From: Mucilaginibacter sp. SG564
GTDB lineage: Bacteria > Bacteroidota > Bacteroidia > Sphingobacteriales > Sphingobacteriaceae
Reading direction: 5' to 3'
Length of the DNA: 64,000 bases
Assembly: GCF_013149275.1 (NCBI RefSeq)
Contig: NZ_JABGNA010000001.1
Coordinates: 434,001-498,000 of the forward strand
Below the pieces are notes generated by a model, which saw nothing but the letters and a program-made list of their open reading frames with translations, had not been told where the DNA came from and did no database searches. Shown piece by piece: positions 55,758 through 64,000 of the stretch; the first letter of the stretch is position 1; every line of letters starts with the position of its first letter. The position numbers and the translations under genes are program-made.

Positions 55758-56786
55758 TTAGCCTTTGCTTGTATTATTTACCAGGTCTCTCCATTCAGTC
55801 AGCTCAGGAATACCAGGTTTGCGTTTGCCAAACATTTGCAGTATCATTTCGCCATCGGCATCATATAATTCAATAGAATTTACATCGCCGTCTGTTGATG
55901 GTTTGATCACATGCCATGCTTCAGCTATCATATCTTCGCGCAGGTGCAGGTTAAATTCCGGGTCAAGAACATTGAACCATGGCCCCATAGGCACCAGCTT
56001 GGTAATGTTACCACTATGGATCTGGATACAACCTTTATTACCTACAAATATCATTACAGGTATTTGCTGTGTGGAGCATGTTTCTGCAATGGTTTTAAAT
56101 GCTTGCAGATCAACTTTTTTAGTGTATCTGGCAGGGGCAAGGCGTAATGCCTGTGTTCGGCTCAGTTTGAATTTTCTCAACAGTCCAAAAAACTCATGGC
56201 TATCATTCATCCCCTTCCACGCATCCTGAAAAGCGGTGGTTTCGATAGCAGCATCAGGCAGTTCTGTTATTGTTGAGTTTTGCGCCGGGCTCACTACGAT
56301 CTCCGGATTTTCTGTATCCTGAAATTGCTGTACCAAGTCATCGTAAGCAGCTTTATTGCTGGTATCGGTTAGATATATTTTGTGTATGGCGGTACCCTGC
56401 CGATCAAAAAACTGCAGACTTTCGCGCCTATTTTCCTTCACTGAAAACCCGAAATGCCATTGCTGCATAAATAAACGAAGGTCAATGTCTTCGCCCAATA
56501 CCAGACCTGCATGCGGGGTAAAGGATATATTTTCATATACACCCTTACGCTCGCTCACGCAATATTCGTTGCGGGTAAGACCCATCACATAACCCAGGCT
56601 GTTTACCTGTTTAAGGATCGTTTCAAAATCTTTTTTCAGCAGAGTTACGGTTTCACCAAGTCCGGTGGCCAATAATTCTGCTTCGCTTACCTGTAGGTCG
56701 GCGGCGATATCCCTGATGCGCTTTTTAGGGTTGGCCAGTTTATATTCTTCGTATTTTGTTTTTAATGTGCTGGTTGTTGTTTCCAT
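55758..56786 (-). CDS. hmuS: Hemin-degrading/heme-trafficking factor (HmuS/HemS/ChuS family)
   Basis: A 342-aa cytoplasmic protein made of two related halves, as in HemS/ChuS. The N-terminal Y-K-L-A-N-P-K-K-R-I-R-D-I-A-A-D-L-Q-V-S-E-A-E-L is the family opening. Later segments are T-R-N-E-Y-C-V, E-D-I-D-L-R-L-F-M-Q-Q-W-H, and in the second half V-F-V-G-N-K-G-C-I-Q-I-H-like I-M-I-F-V-G-N-K-G-C-I-Q-I-H-S-G. Such proteins accept imported heme and release iron or pass heme on. It is the last gene of the hmuY-T-U-V-S transcript, 4 bp after hmuV. Confidence 0.92.
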   Translation of the reverse strand: METTTSTLKTKYEEYKLANPKKRIRDIAADLQVSEAELLATGLGETVTLLKKDFETILKQVNSLGYVMGLTRNEYCVSERKGVYENISFTPHAGLVLGEDIDLRLFMQQWHFGFSVKENRRESLQFFDRQGTAIHKIYLTDTSNKAAYDDLVQQFQDTENPEIVVSPAQNSTITELPDAAIETTAFQDAWKGMNDSHEFFGLLRKFKLSRTQALRLAPARYTKKVDLQAFKTIAETCSTQQIPVMIFVGNKGCIQIHSGNITKLVPMGPWFNVLDPEFNLHLREDMIAEAWHVIKPSTDGDVNSIELYDADGEMILQMFGKRKPGIPELTEWRDLVNNTSKG

Positions 56787-56790
56787 AGGG

Positions 56791-57600
56791 TTAGTGTGTT
56801 AAAGGTGTTTTACTTTGTTCAAATACTATTTCGTGCGGCATGATGATCTGTTTCAGGGTTGATGGATTGGTAAATACATCGGCCTTAATTTCAAATATTT
56901 CATAAACCGATTTAGGGTTCAATACTTCGGCGGGGGTACCATCATACCACTTGCGGCCGCGTTTCATCATGATAATGCGGTCGGCATATTGTGAGGCCAG
57001 GTTCATATCGTGAAGGACGCTTACCACGATGAATTTCTTTTGCGCCATCGATCTTAAAATGGCCAGTGTTTGTTGCTGATATAAGATATCCATACCGGCA
57101 ACGGGTTCATCCATCAGTAGTAGCGCATTCGGCTGTTCCCAAACCTGGGCAAGCGAACGGGCTAGTTGAACCCGTTGCTGCTCACCACCGGATAAGGTAG
57201 GGTATTGCCGATCGGCAAATGCCTGTACACCAGTGGCCTCCATGGCGGTTTGTACGATATGGAAATCTTTGGCCGCCGGGCTATGTTGAAAATGCGGATA
57301 ACGCCCCATCATCACAATCTCTTTAACCAGAAAAGGCAGGCTCACCACATTTTGCTGGGTTAATACTGTTCGCTGATGGGCAAGTTCAAGTTGTGTGTAG
57401 CTATTCAGAAGCCGGCCATGAAGGGATACCGAACCGCTTTCGGGCTGATCGGTACCGGCCAGCATTTTTAATAAGGTTGATTTGCCCGCGCCGTTGGCAC
57501 CCAGTATGGCTACCATTTCGCCAGGTTTTATGCTGAAGGATATGTCCTTGAGTAATTTAGCTTGCCCAACACTGTAGGTTATATTGTTTATGGTCAGCAT
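56791..57600 (-). CDS. hmuV: Heme ABC transporter ATPase
   Basis: A 269-aa ABC ATPase: Walker A G-A-N-G-A-G-K-S-T (residues 34-42), signature L-S-G-G-E-Q-Q-R-V, Walker B A-L-L-L-M-D-E-P followed by the D-loop, and the switch His in S-V-L-H-D-M-N. It powers the HmuU permease for heme import across the inner membrane. It starts 2 bp after the hmuU stop. The length matches HmuV/HemV proteins. Confidence 0.94.
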   Translation of the reverse strand: MLTINNITYSVGQAKLLKDISFSIKPGEMVAILGANGAGKSTLLKMLAGTDQPESGSVSLHGRLLNSYTQLELAHQRTVLTQQNVVSLPFLVKEIVMMGRYPHFQHSPAAKDFHIVQTAMEATGVQAFADRQYPTLSGGEQQRVQLARSLAQVWEQPNALLLMDEPVAGMDILYQQQTLAILRSMAQKKFIVVSVLHDMNLASQYADRIIMMKRGRKWYDGTPAEVLNPKSVYEIFEIKADVFTNPSTLKQIIMPHEIVFEQSKTPLTH

Positions 57601-57602
57601 AT

Positions 57603-58646
57603 TTACGCGAAGCTTAGTTTACGTTTGTCCCTGATGAGGATATACAGAAATACCGGTGCGCCAATTAAGGCGGTGATCACCCCGATGGGTAGTTCAATAG
57701 GTGCTATCAGGGTTCTGGATATAATATCGGCTACAATAAGGGTCAGCGCCCCAAGCAGGGCCGATGCCGGTATAACGTGTTTATTATCAACACCCAGTAC
57801 CAGCCGTACAATGTGCGGTACCAGTAAGCCCATGAAATTGATGATGCCGGTAAGTGATACCGCCGCTCCGATGGCCATAGTGGATAGCAGAATAACCCTG
57901 CGCTTGGTTTTATTGACATCAAGACCCAGGTGACCGGCCTGCATCTCGCCCAGGGCAAAAGCATTCAGGGCCTTGCCCGATGCCGGTAACAAAAGAACAG
58001 GGATCAATACAAAAGGCGCAAGGCAGGTTACAGTTTGCCAGGTAGCACCGCCCAGACTGCCCAGCATCCAAAAGGTAATATTGCGTAACTGCTGTTCACT
58101 GGATAAATAGGTGATGAGACCCGTAAGTGCCCCGGCAAGCGCATTGATAGCAATGCCTGCCAACAACATGGTAGCTACATTGGGTTTGCCGTTGTGTTTT
58201 GATATCTGGTAAATGAGCAGTGCCGTAATACCCGCGCCCACAAACGCGCCAAAAGCTAAAAGATAATAACCAAAGATATTACTCAGACCGGTTAATAAAG
58301 CCCCTTCTAACCCGATAATGGCTACAGCCATCAATGTACCTCCCGCAGATATGCCGATGAGGCCGGGTTCGGCCAGTGGGTTCCGGAAGATGCCCTGAAT
58401 GGCTGCACCAGATATGCCAAGCGCAGCACCAACCAAAATAGCCAGTAACAGCCTGGGGAACCTTACAATAAAGATAATAACGTTATGCTGTTCATTCACC
58501 TGAGCCATGTGGTAAATGCCCAGCTTGTGCAGCATCAACTGAAATACTTCTCCGGCAGGAATAGGCACGGCGCCTAATCCAACCGAAAAAATGCCCGCAA
58601 TTAAAATACAGATAGATAGAATAATATATATGAGTCCTTTGCGCAT
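57603..58646 (-). CDS. hmuU: Heme ABC transporter permease (FecCD/BtuC family)
   Basis: A 347-aa inner-membrane protein with about ten hydrophobic helices. R-F-P-R-L-L-L-A-I-L-V-G-A-A-L-G-I-S-G-A-A-I-Q and N-P-L-A-E-P-G-L-I-G-I-S-A-G are hallmarks of FecCD-type permeases for heme, siderophores or cobalamin. L-V-P-H-I-V-R-L-V-L-G-V-D marks the ATPase-coupling region. The surrounding hmuT, hmuV and hmuS genes make heme the likely cargo. Confidence 0.94.
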   Translation of the reverse strand: MRKGLIYIILSICILIAGIFSVGLGAVPIPAGEVFQLMLHKLGIYHMAQVNEQHNVIIFIVRFPRLLLAILVGAALGISGAAIQGIFRNPLAEPGLIGISAGGTLMAVAIIGLEGALLTGLSNIFGYYLLAFGAFVGAGITALLIYQISKHNGKPNVATMLLAGIAINALAGALTGLITYLSSEQQLRNITFWMLGSLGGATWQTVTCLAPFVLIPVLLLPASGKALNAFALGEMQAGHLGLDVNKTKRRVILLSTMAIGAAVSLTGIINFMGLLVPHIVRLVLGVDNKHVIPASALLGALTLIVADIISRTLIAPIELPIGVITALIGAPVFLYILIRDKRKLSFA

Positions 58647-58676
58647 GTTATTTCGTCCTGATTCTTGACTCTACAG

Positions 58677-59510
58677 TTAAATTTTGCTGTGCAATTGTAA
58701 AATGGCCTGATCAAGCCTGGTGCTGAAATTGATGAGCAGGTCGGCATCCATTTGTACAATACGTTTGTTTTTGCCCGCATTGGTTTGTGCCATGCCCGGA
58801 ATTTTCAGGATGCTATCCATTCCACCAAGGCTGCTAAAGCCAAAGTCGAACATCAGGATCACATCGGGATTGGCTTCCACAAGCGCTTCGGTAGTATAAG
58901 GCTTAAAATCATTAAAAGAGCTTACCGCATTTTTACCACCGGCAAGACCAATGATAGCATCAATATGTGTGTTTTTACCGGCTACCATCATTACCCCCGG
59001 GCCTCGGGCATAAATAAACAGTACTTTGGCGTTTTTAGGCTGTTGTTTTACCAGGGCAAGAGCTTTAGCTACCTTATCTTTGGTTTGCTTGATCAATATA
59101 TCGCCTTTGGCTGTAGCATTTACTGCCGCGGCAACATCCTTAATAAATTGATAGGTGCCATCTAAGGTGAAAATCTGTTTTATACGCACCAGTTTAATAC
59201 CCGCGGCATTAATTTGAGATTCAATTTCTTTTGATACCGAACCATCTGGTGCCAACACCACATCCGGACTAAAGGATATTAAGCCCTCAGCGGATACAGA
59301 GCGGTTTTTGCTCACCTTGGGAAGCGTATTGACATAAGCAGGGCAGGTGCTCGTAACATCAACAGCAACAATGCTTTTACCCAAACCTAATGCGTCCAAG
59401 GTTTCGGTTAAAGCACCATTTAGGGTAACGATACGCTTAGGTTGTGCCTGCGCTTTGGAATGTAATGTAAGCCTGGCTATGAATAGCAGGAGATAAAAAT
59501 ATCTTTTCAT
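58677..59510 (-). CDS. hmuT: Periplasmic heme-binding protein of the ABC transporter
   Basis: A 277-aa exported substrate-binding protein (signal peptide ending S-K-A-Q-A-Q). It has the helical-backbone class III fold typical of HmuT: R-I-V-T-L-N-G-A-L-T-E-T-L-D-A-L-G-L-G-K, V-A-V-D-V-T-S-T-C-P and P-D-V-V-L-A-P-D. It delivers heme from the outer membrane to HmuUV. It lies 17 bp after the hmuY-like gene and 30 bp before hmuU. Confidence 0.93.
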   Translation of the reverse strand: MKRYFYLLLFIARLTLHSKAQAQPKRIVTLNGALTETLDALGLGKSIVAVDVTSTCPAYVNTLPKVSKNRSVSAEGLISFSPDVVLAPDGSVSKEIESQINAAGIKLVRIKQIFTLDGTYQFIKDVAAAVNATAKGDILIKQTKDKVAKALALVKQQPKNAKVLFIYARGPGVMMVAGKNTHIDAIIGLAGGKNAVSSFNDFKPYTTEALVEANPDVILMFDFGFSSLGGMDSILKIPGMAQTNAGKNKRIVQMDADLLINFSTRLDQAILQLHSKI

Positions 59511-59527
59511 GTGTTTGTGCTATATAA

Positions 59528-60079
59528 TTAATTCTCCGGCTCGATAAAGGCGTATTTGAACGTGTAATAGCCCGGGTCACCATCGCCATTTTTGTAATAG
59601 TTCAGAATCTCAACCTTAACATATTTACCTGAACTGGTGTGCACAATAATAATACGACCGGGTATAGGAGTGATGCTATGATTGGTCATATCATAAGTGT
59701 ACCAGCCATTATTACTGCCCCATGGAATTGCTTTTGTTTTCTGGCTGTCTTCCAGGTAACCGTTTGCTGGAGCCTTAAGGATCTTATCAAAAGAAGCATC
59801 TTTTAACAATTGAGCGGTTGTATTTCCTTTGCCGCTGGTTCCGCTGTTAACCAGTATTACAGTGCGGGCAAAAACAAAGTCCCAGTCTTTGCCTGTCGTA
59901 TCTGCACCTTCAACCTTTTGGCCTTTGTCAAAATTGAAATAGATTTTTTGCTTAACCGCATCCTGGTCATTTACCATTTTGAATGTTCTGGTGCTGGTTT
60001 GTGCCATGATATGGCTGCCATATAATAGTATGGTTAAAGTCAGGACAAAAACGTTCCTGTAGCATGTGTTCTTTTTCAT
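59528..60079 (-). CDS. HmuY-like heme-binding protein, secreted form
   Basis: A 183-aa HmuY-family protein with a plain signal peptide (ending H-I-M-A-Q) and no lipobox, unlike the two paralogues at 62767 and 63463. The beta-rich HmuY core shows I-Y-F-N-F-D-K-G, W-D-F-V-F-A-R, N-N-G-W-Y-T-Y-D-M-T-N-H and Y-V-K-V-E-I-L-N-Y-Y. HmuY proteins capture heme and pass it to a TonB-dependent receptor. It is the first gene of the minus-strand heme operon; its start lies 15 bp from the 25-bp operator-like repeat. Confidence 0.88.
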   Translation of the reverse strand: MKKNTCYRNVFVLTLTILLYGSHIMAQTSTRTFKMVNDQDAVKQKIYFNFDKGQKVEGADTTGKDWDFVFARTVILVNSGTSGKGNTTAQLLKDASFDKILKAPANGYLEDSQKTKAIPWGSNNGWYTYDMTNHSITPIPGRIIIVHTSSGKYVKVEILNYYKNGDGDPGYYTFKYAFIEPEN

Positions 60080-60094
60080 AACACAAATGAACCT

Positions 60095-60119
60095 CTTATT
60101 TATAATTATTCCAAATAAG
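60095..60119 (-). promoter_or_regulatory. 25-bp inverted repeat, operator candidate for the hmuY-T-U-V-S arm
   Basis: Read on the minus strand it is CTTATTT-GGAATAATTAT-AAATAAG, 15 bp before the hmuY-like start. Arms are identical to the copy at 60372-60396 and 7 of 11 spacer bases match when both are read toward their own gene. A Fur-type or other iron/heme repressor site is the simplest reading. Confidence 0.55.
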
Positions 60120-60371
60120 GTGATGTTTATTTATGAAATCCGGCTCTTTGTGATTCGGGGCCTATATCTGGTAGTATAAGTCAATGATATTTAATTAAAT
60201 AATTGATTGTTAATTTATTAATTGTATGAGAAGTAGTATTTGTTTAATTATTTAGGTCTACAATATGGCATCCAGATAGGATAATTACCGAAATAATAGT
60301 CCCAAAGTCGTAAAAAATAATCCGAATTCCGGTAACAAAGTATCAAATAAACTAAGCACTTTTGTCTTGTT

Positions 60372-60396
60372 CTTATTTAGACTGATTAAAAATAAG
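60372..60396 (+). promoter_or_regulatory. 25-bp inverted repeat, operator candidate for the receptor arm
   Basis: CTTATTT-AGACTGATTAA-AAATAAG ends 9 bp before the receptor start codon; the symmetry extends to 9-bp arms (60370-60378 and 60390-60398). It matches the 60095-60119 copy at 21 of 25 positions in the same orientation relative to the gene. Confidence 0.55.
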
Positions 60397-60405
60397 AAAA
60401 GTTAA

Positions 60406-62754
60406 ATGAAATACTTTTTACCACTACTCGTCATGCTCCTGTACATTAATCATATTCAAGCTCAATCATCATCGGCCCAAATACAGGGTACGGTTACTGA
60501 TGATAAGGGCAATGCGGTTGCAGGAGCGGCGGTTACTATTATACAAACAGGGCAAGGTGGTGCCACTACAGAAAAAGGGAAATATACTATAAGCAATATC
60601 ACCGCTGGAGTTTATCATATCAGGGTAAATGCTATCGGATACCGATCCATGGTGGTTAAGGCCATATTGAAGACAAATGAGCATCTGGTTTTACCTATCA
60701 GCGTAGAATCGGATATGAATATGTTGAATGAGGTAAACATCAACGCTAAAAAATATAATCCCGATAACCTTATTGATCTGCAGCGTACGCCAATGCCATC
60801 TATGGTGGTCACACGCAAGCAAATTGAGCAAATGGGCAGCCGACGTTTAGATGAGGTGCTGAAAGAGCAAACCGGCCTGGCCATTGTAAATGATATTGGC
60901 TCTGGCGCAAGAGCCATTGGTTTGCAGATGCAGGGCTTTGATAGCGGTTATACCATGATATTGATAGACGGCCAACCCATGACGGGCCGTAACTCGGGTA
61001 ATTTTGATCTGTCGCGCATTACAGTGGCCAATATCGAAAGGATAGAGATCATCAAAGGAGCTTCTTCATGTTTATTTGGGAGCGATGCGATGGCTGGCGT
61101 AGTTAATATAGTAACACGTCAGCACGTATCGCAAAGCCAGGGAATGGCAGGTGTACGGTACGGAACCTTCAATACCGTTGATGCCAATCTGGAAGGCGAA
61201 AGTCCCTTTGCCAATGGTAAAGGCTCGGGATATATAGCTGGAAATTATTATCGAACTGACGGCTTTAATGCCAATCCTTATCTATCAGAGGGAAAAACCG
61301 TACCACCATATACCAGCTATACCATACAAGGGCGTGCAAAATATATGTTGAGTACGGTTAACACCCTCAATTTTACCGGCAGGTTTGCATCACGCCATTC
61401 TGTAAATGATAAATCATATACCGGTAGTCCAACAACAGATAAACTGGATGAGGACGATCTGAACGGATCGGTAGTATTGAATACCAACTTAAGCAGTGGC
61501 CTGCGCATTAAATCGCAGTATTATCTTACCCGCTATGCTACCGGGCAAAACATTACTGATCTTACCTCAAACCAGGTAACCCCGGGCAATAATTTTACGC
61601 AGTATCTGCACCGCGGTGAAGTACAGGCATCTAAAATGTGGTTTAATTCCTTAAGGGTTACCAGCGGTATAGGCACGCAGTATGAAACCATGGATAATGA
61701 CGCTTTCCCTGGCGGCAAACATCAGCAAAATTCCTTCTTGTACAGCCAGGGCGATTGGAAAGTAAGCAATAAAGTGGGCGTAATAGGCGGATTCAGGCTG
61801 GAGCACCATAGCCGTTATGGCAGCAGTCTTACACCAAGTTTTGGCATCAATTATCAGCCCTTAAAAATGCTGGTTTTAAAAGCAGCCATAGCTACAGGAT
61901 TTAAAACACCGGACTTCAGGCAGCTATATTTAGTATTTACCAATTTTGCTGGTGGCGGTTATACCGTATTGGGCACCGAGCAATTTGCGGCAGAACTAAA
62001 AAAATTGCAGGATGCCGGCGAAATATCAGCTGTTTTTCCTAATGCTTCTAAAGTAAGCGCCTTAAAACCCGAGCGCTCGGTATCATATAGTGCTGGTTTT
62101 ACATTTACACCTGTTGCCGCGTTCAAGATCGATGTGAACGGCTTTTATAACAACGTTCATAATTTCATCAATACCGATCAGGTGGCTTCCAAAAAAGGGG
62201 GGCAGCAGGTATTCACCTATTTTAATATTGATAAGGCATTCCTCTCTGGTCTGGATGTAGGTATGAGCTGGTTGGCCGCCAAGGGCTTAACCATTGCGGC
62301 AGGATACCAATTGCTCTATGCCAAAGATCGTGGCGTTGTTGATTCCATAAAGGCGGGCACGGGTAATTACGCTACGGTTTATAACCCTAATACGAGTGAA
62401 GAGCGCCGCTCAAAAGTTTCTGATTACTTTGGGTTAACCAACCGTTCGCGCCATATGGCCAATATCAGGTTTAACTATGAATATGAGCCTAAAGGTATCA
62501 CTGGCACGTTCTGGGTAAACTATCGTGGTAAGTATGGCTTTCAGGAATCAAACCGACCAAATGGCTTTTTAGATCCCTATGATACTTATGTGGCGAGCTT
62601 TTTCCTTTTCAACGCATCGGTTCAAAAAACACTGCTCAACAAGCACATGGCCATACAGCTTACGGCCGATAACCTATTTAACTACCGGGATATGCTGATG
62701 CCCGGGCAACCTGGCCGTATGATACTGGCCGGATTAAACTACCGGTTCTTTTAA
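60406..62754 (+). CDS. TonB-dependent heme receptor (HmuR-like)
   Basis: A 782-aa outer-membrane receptor: signal peptide ending H-I-Q-A-Q, carboxypeptidase-like domain (about 25-110, G-T-V-T-D-D-K-G-N-A-V-A-G-A-A-V), plug (about 125-240, M-V-V-T-R-K-Q-I-E-Q-M-G-S, I-L-I-D-G-Q-P-M, E-I-I-K-G-A-S-S-C-L-F-G-S-D-A) and barrel to the terminal aromatic N-Y-R-F-F. It is shorter than a SusC and lacks a SusD partner. Two HmuY-like lipoprotein genes follow at 12 and 30 bp, and the heme ABC operon is divergent, so heme is the probable substrate. Confidence 0.9.
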   Translation: MKYFLPLLVMLLYINHIQAQSSSAQIQGTVTDDKGNAVAGAAVTIIQTGQGGATTEKGKYTISNITAGVYHIRVNAIGYRSMVVKAILKTNEHLVLPISVESDMNMLNEVNINAKKYNPDNLIDLQRTPMPSMVVTRKQIEQMGSRRLDEVLKEQTGLAIVNDIGSGARAIGLQMQGFDSGYTMILIDGQPMTGRNSGNFDLSRITVANIERIEIIKGASSCLFGSDAMAGVVNIVTRQHVSQSQGMAGVRYGTFNTVDANLEGESPFANGKGSGYIAGNYYRTDGFNANPYLSEGKTVPPYTSYTIQGRAKYMLSTVNTLNFTGRFASRHSVNDKSYTGSPTTDKLDEDDLNGSVVLNTNLSSGLRIKSQYYLTRYATGQNITDLTSNQVTPGNNFTQYLHRGEVQASKMWFNSLRVTSGIGTQYETMDNDAFPGGKHQQNSFLYSQGDWKVSNKVGVIGGFRLEHHSRYGSSLTPSFGINYQPLKMLVLKAAIATGFKTPDFRQLYLVFTNFAGGGYTVLGTEQFAAELKKLQDAGEISAVFPNASKVSALKPERSVSYSAGFTFTPVAAFKIDVNGFYNNVHNFINTDQVASKKGGQQVFTYFNIDKAFLSGLDVGMSWLAAKGLTIAAGYQLLYAKDRGVVDSIKAGTGNYATVYNPNTSEERRSKVSDYFGLTNRSRHMANIRFNYEYEPKGITGTFWVNYRGKYGFQESNRPNGFLDPYDTYVASFFLFNASVQKTLLNKHMAIQLTADNLFNYRDMLMPGQPGRMILAGLNYRFF

Positions 62755-62766
62755 CAGATAAGATAT

Positions 62767-63432
62767 ATGAAAATGACCAAATACAATTACTTGAAAACAC
62801 TACTCATTACGGTTGCCTCGGCCTTATTGATCAGTTCATGTACTAAGGAACAAGTAAAACCTCAGCTACAGGATGGCAAAAGCACTGTAGTAAATGATTT
62901 GCCCGGCGATGTTGGCAGCACGATCAGCAGCGGTTTCAAAACTTTTTATTTCAGTTTTACTACCAATGCTAAAATTGATAGCGGTCAGAAGAAAAGTTCG
63001 CAATGGGATATTTCTTTCGCACGGGAGTACAACTCCTATGTAGGTATAAATAACGGTACTAACGATGCCAGTTTAGGTTTTGGCGGAACAGGAAAAGGCA
63101 GCATGGTAGTGGTAAATAAAGCCTATGACCAGGTTACTGAAGCCCCATCAGATAATGTATTTACCTCCGCAGCAATAACTTCTGCAGGTTGGGATAGTGG
63201 TAATGGCAGCGGTTGGTATTTCTATGACCTGAAAACCCACCTGGCAGTGCCAGTTAAGAACCGTACTTATGTTTTACGTACTGCGGATGGTAGATATGCC
63301 AAACTTGAAATGGTGAGCATGTATAAAGGGGCGCCAGCTGTAGTAACCGATCTGAACTGGCCGGCGCCTTATTTCACCTTCAGGTATTTTGTACAGCAAG
63401 ATGGCAGCCGCAATCTATCAACCAAAGACTAA
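62767..63432 (+). CDS. HmuY-like heme-binding lipoprotein 1
   Basis: A 221-aa lipoprotein with lipobox L-I-S-S-C (Cys25). The HmuY core shows F-Y-F-S-F-T-T-N, W-D-I-S-F-A-R-E, G-W-Y-F-Y-D-L-K-T-H and R-Y-A-K-L-E-M-V-S-M-Y. It should sit on the outer membrane and hand heme to the receptor encoded 12 bp upstream. It retains a His at the same place (D-x-x-x-H) as the secreted paralogue at 59528; whether that residue binds iron is not known from sequence. Confidence 0.88.
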   Translation: MKMTKYNYLKTLLITVASALLISSCTKEQVKPQLQDGKSTVVNDLPGDVGSTISSGFKTFYFSFTTNAKIDSGQKKSSQWDISFAREYNSYVGINNGTNDASLGFGGTGKGSMVVVNKAYDQVTEAPSDNVFTSAAITSAGWDSGNGSGWYFYDLKTHLAVPVKNRTYVLRTADGRYAKLEMVSMYKGAPAVVTDLNWPAPYFTFRYFVQQDGSRNLSTKD

Positions 63433-63462
63433 TTGAATAATTACACCAACATACATATTATC

Positions 63463-64000
63463 ATGCGATCAATCACCCATAATCTCACTAAATGGCTTGG
63501 CGTGCTTACCATTGCCGGTATGCTTTTTAGTTCCTGTTCAAAAAGTAACAACCCTGAACCTGACCCAAAAACCGATACACCAGCTGCATCTGGTTCCGTA
63601 CCTTTTTATAAACTGCAAAGAGTTGAAAATTTTTCGGCTCCTACGGATGACAGCGCTCCTACAACGGCGCCTCCTGTTCTTTATTTCAGTCTTGAAAATA
63701 AAGTGCAAGCACCTGCCGACTATCAAAAAACGGCCCGCTGGGATCTATCTTTTTCCAATTTGTATAACAGTTTTATTGGTGCCAATAATGGTAAAGATGC
63801 AACAAACCCGGGCTACACAGCCAATGGAGTAGGTGGTATACTCATCTTAAAACAAGCATTTGAAACGGTTACTGATGTTCCGGCTGATAAGGATTTTTCA
63901 ACCTCCAAAACTTTTGGTACAGATGACCAGGGAGCCTTTGGCGAGGGAACCGGCTGGTATCTGTATGATTTTGGCGGAAACATCAGGGGCGATGGCAGCT
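63463..64000 (+). CDS. HmuY-like heme-binding lipoprotein 2 (partial, right edge)
   Basis: Open from ATG 63463 to the window end (179 codons). A lipoprotein signal with L-F-S-S-C (Cys25) is followed by a Pro/Asp/Ala-rich linker and an HmuY-like core: L-Y-F-S-L-E-N-K, W-D-L-S-F-S-N-L-Y-N-S-F-I-G-A-N-N-G and G-W-Y-L-Y-D-F-G-G-N. The D-x-x-x-H position of the other two copies is Asn here. The C-terminus is outside the window. It follows the first lipoprotein gene by 30 bp. Confidence 0.82.
   Translation, partial: MRSITHNLTKWLGVLTIAGMLFSSCSKSNNPEPDPKTDTPAASGSVPFYKLQRVENFSAPTDDSAPTTAPPVLYFSLENKVQAPADYQKTARWDLSFSNLYNSFIGANNGKDATNPGYTANGVGGILILKQAFETVTDVPADKDFSTSKTFGTDDQGAFGEGTGWYLYDFGGNIRGDGS

Larger units (their letters stand above)
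60080..60405. promoter_or_regulatory. Divergent control region of the heme locus
   Basis: This 326-bp AT-rich region separates the two heme transcripts and has no ORF. Each end carries a copy of CTTATTT-N11-AAATAAG. CACTTTTG (60357-60364), a 7/8 match to TAnnTTTG, lies just ahead of the plus-strand copy and could be the -7 element of the receptor gene. Confidence 0.6.

Noticed and set aside
60180..60230. Canonical E. coli-type Fur box in the heme control region
   Set aside because: The AT-rich TTAATTAAATAATTGATTG stretch does not fit the GATAATGATAATCATTATC consensus; the duplicated CTTATTT repeat is a better candidate.

Overview
The window looks like a chromosomal segment of a Bacteroidota bacterium, most probably Sphingobacteriaceae (Mucilaginibacter/Pedobacter-like). 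Indicators are two SusC/SusD pairs, an ECF sigma/FecR pair feeding a SusC with an N-terminal STN domain, HmuY-type heme proteins, AT-rich intergenic DNA and TAnnTTTG-like promoter elements. The genus is inferred from style only; there is no rRNA or marker gene to confirm it.

Layout. 1-6022: housekeeping and mixed genes: the 5' part of a NirB-like reductase (minus), a small conserved protein, a CAU-anticodon tRNA with a bidirectional terminator, a HAD phosphatase, a nucleoside phosphorylase, and three hydrolases (Ca-dependent PI-PLC type, SGNH type, alpha/beta esterase). 6200-22704 (plus): a polysaccharide-utilisation locus: ECF sigma, FecR anti-sigma, SusC (STN-plug-barrel), SusD, GH89 alpha-N-acetylglucosaminidase, GH35 beta-galactosidase, a NagX/HGSNAT-like membrane acyltransferase and a long GH92 alpha-mannosidase with C-terminal binding modules. 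It points to a host-like or glycoprotein-like glycan containing alpha-GlcNAc, galactose and mannose. 41950-22711 (minus): a tightly coupled 19-kb operon of ten genes encoding a PUFA/heterocyst-glycolipid-type iterative synthase: a 2348-aa protein with two nitronate-monooxygenase-like domains, KS, AT, two ACPs and KR; a 1427-aa protein with KS, AT, DH and PPTase; a free ACP; an alpha/beta hydrolase; two paralogous UGT/MGT-type glycosyltransferases; three paralogous HxxxDG condensation-like acyltransferases; and a small membrane protein. Together these would build a long-chain polyketide or fatty chain, glycosylate an acceptor and acylate it several times. This is the best candidate for an undescribed pathway, probably for an acylated glycolipid.

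42771-48329 (minus): a TlpA-like thioredoxin, a SusC and a SusD of the SusD-like_2 type, with no glycosidase beside them. 49120-55642: a second GH92 (plus), a LacI-type repressor (minus), a myo-inositol oxygenase and an SSS-family sodium/solute symporter (plus), suggesting inositol or sugar use. 60079-55758 (minus) and 60406 to the right edge (plus): a divergent heme-acquisition locus: hmuY-like, hmuT, hmuU, hmuV, hmuS one way, and a TonB-dependent receptor with two further HmuY-like lipoproteins the other way. Each arm of this divergon carries the same 25-bp inverted repeat (CTTATTT-N11-AAATAAG) just before its first start codon, a likely iron/heme operator.

Non-coding structures of note: a palindromic REP-like element at 48702-48789, a nested inverted repeat between convergent genes at 51444-51552, a perfect 36-bp palindromic terminator at 42718-42753, and a promoter-plus-terminator pair with no ORF between them at 42309-42650 that may mark a small RNA. 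No CRISPR array, insertion sequence, rRNA or prophage gene was seen.
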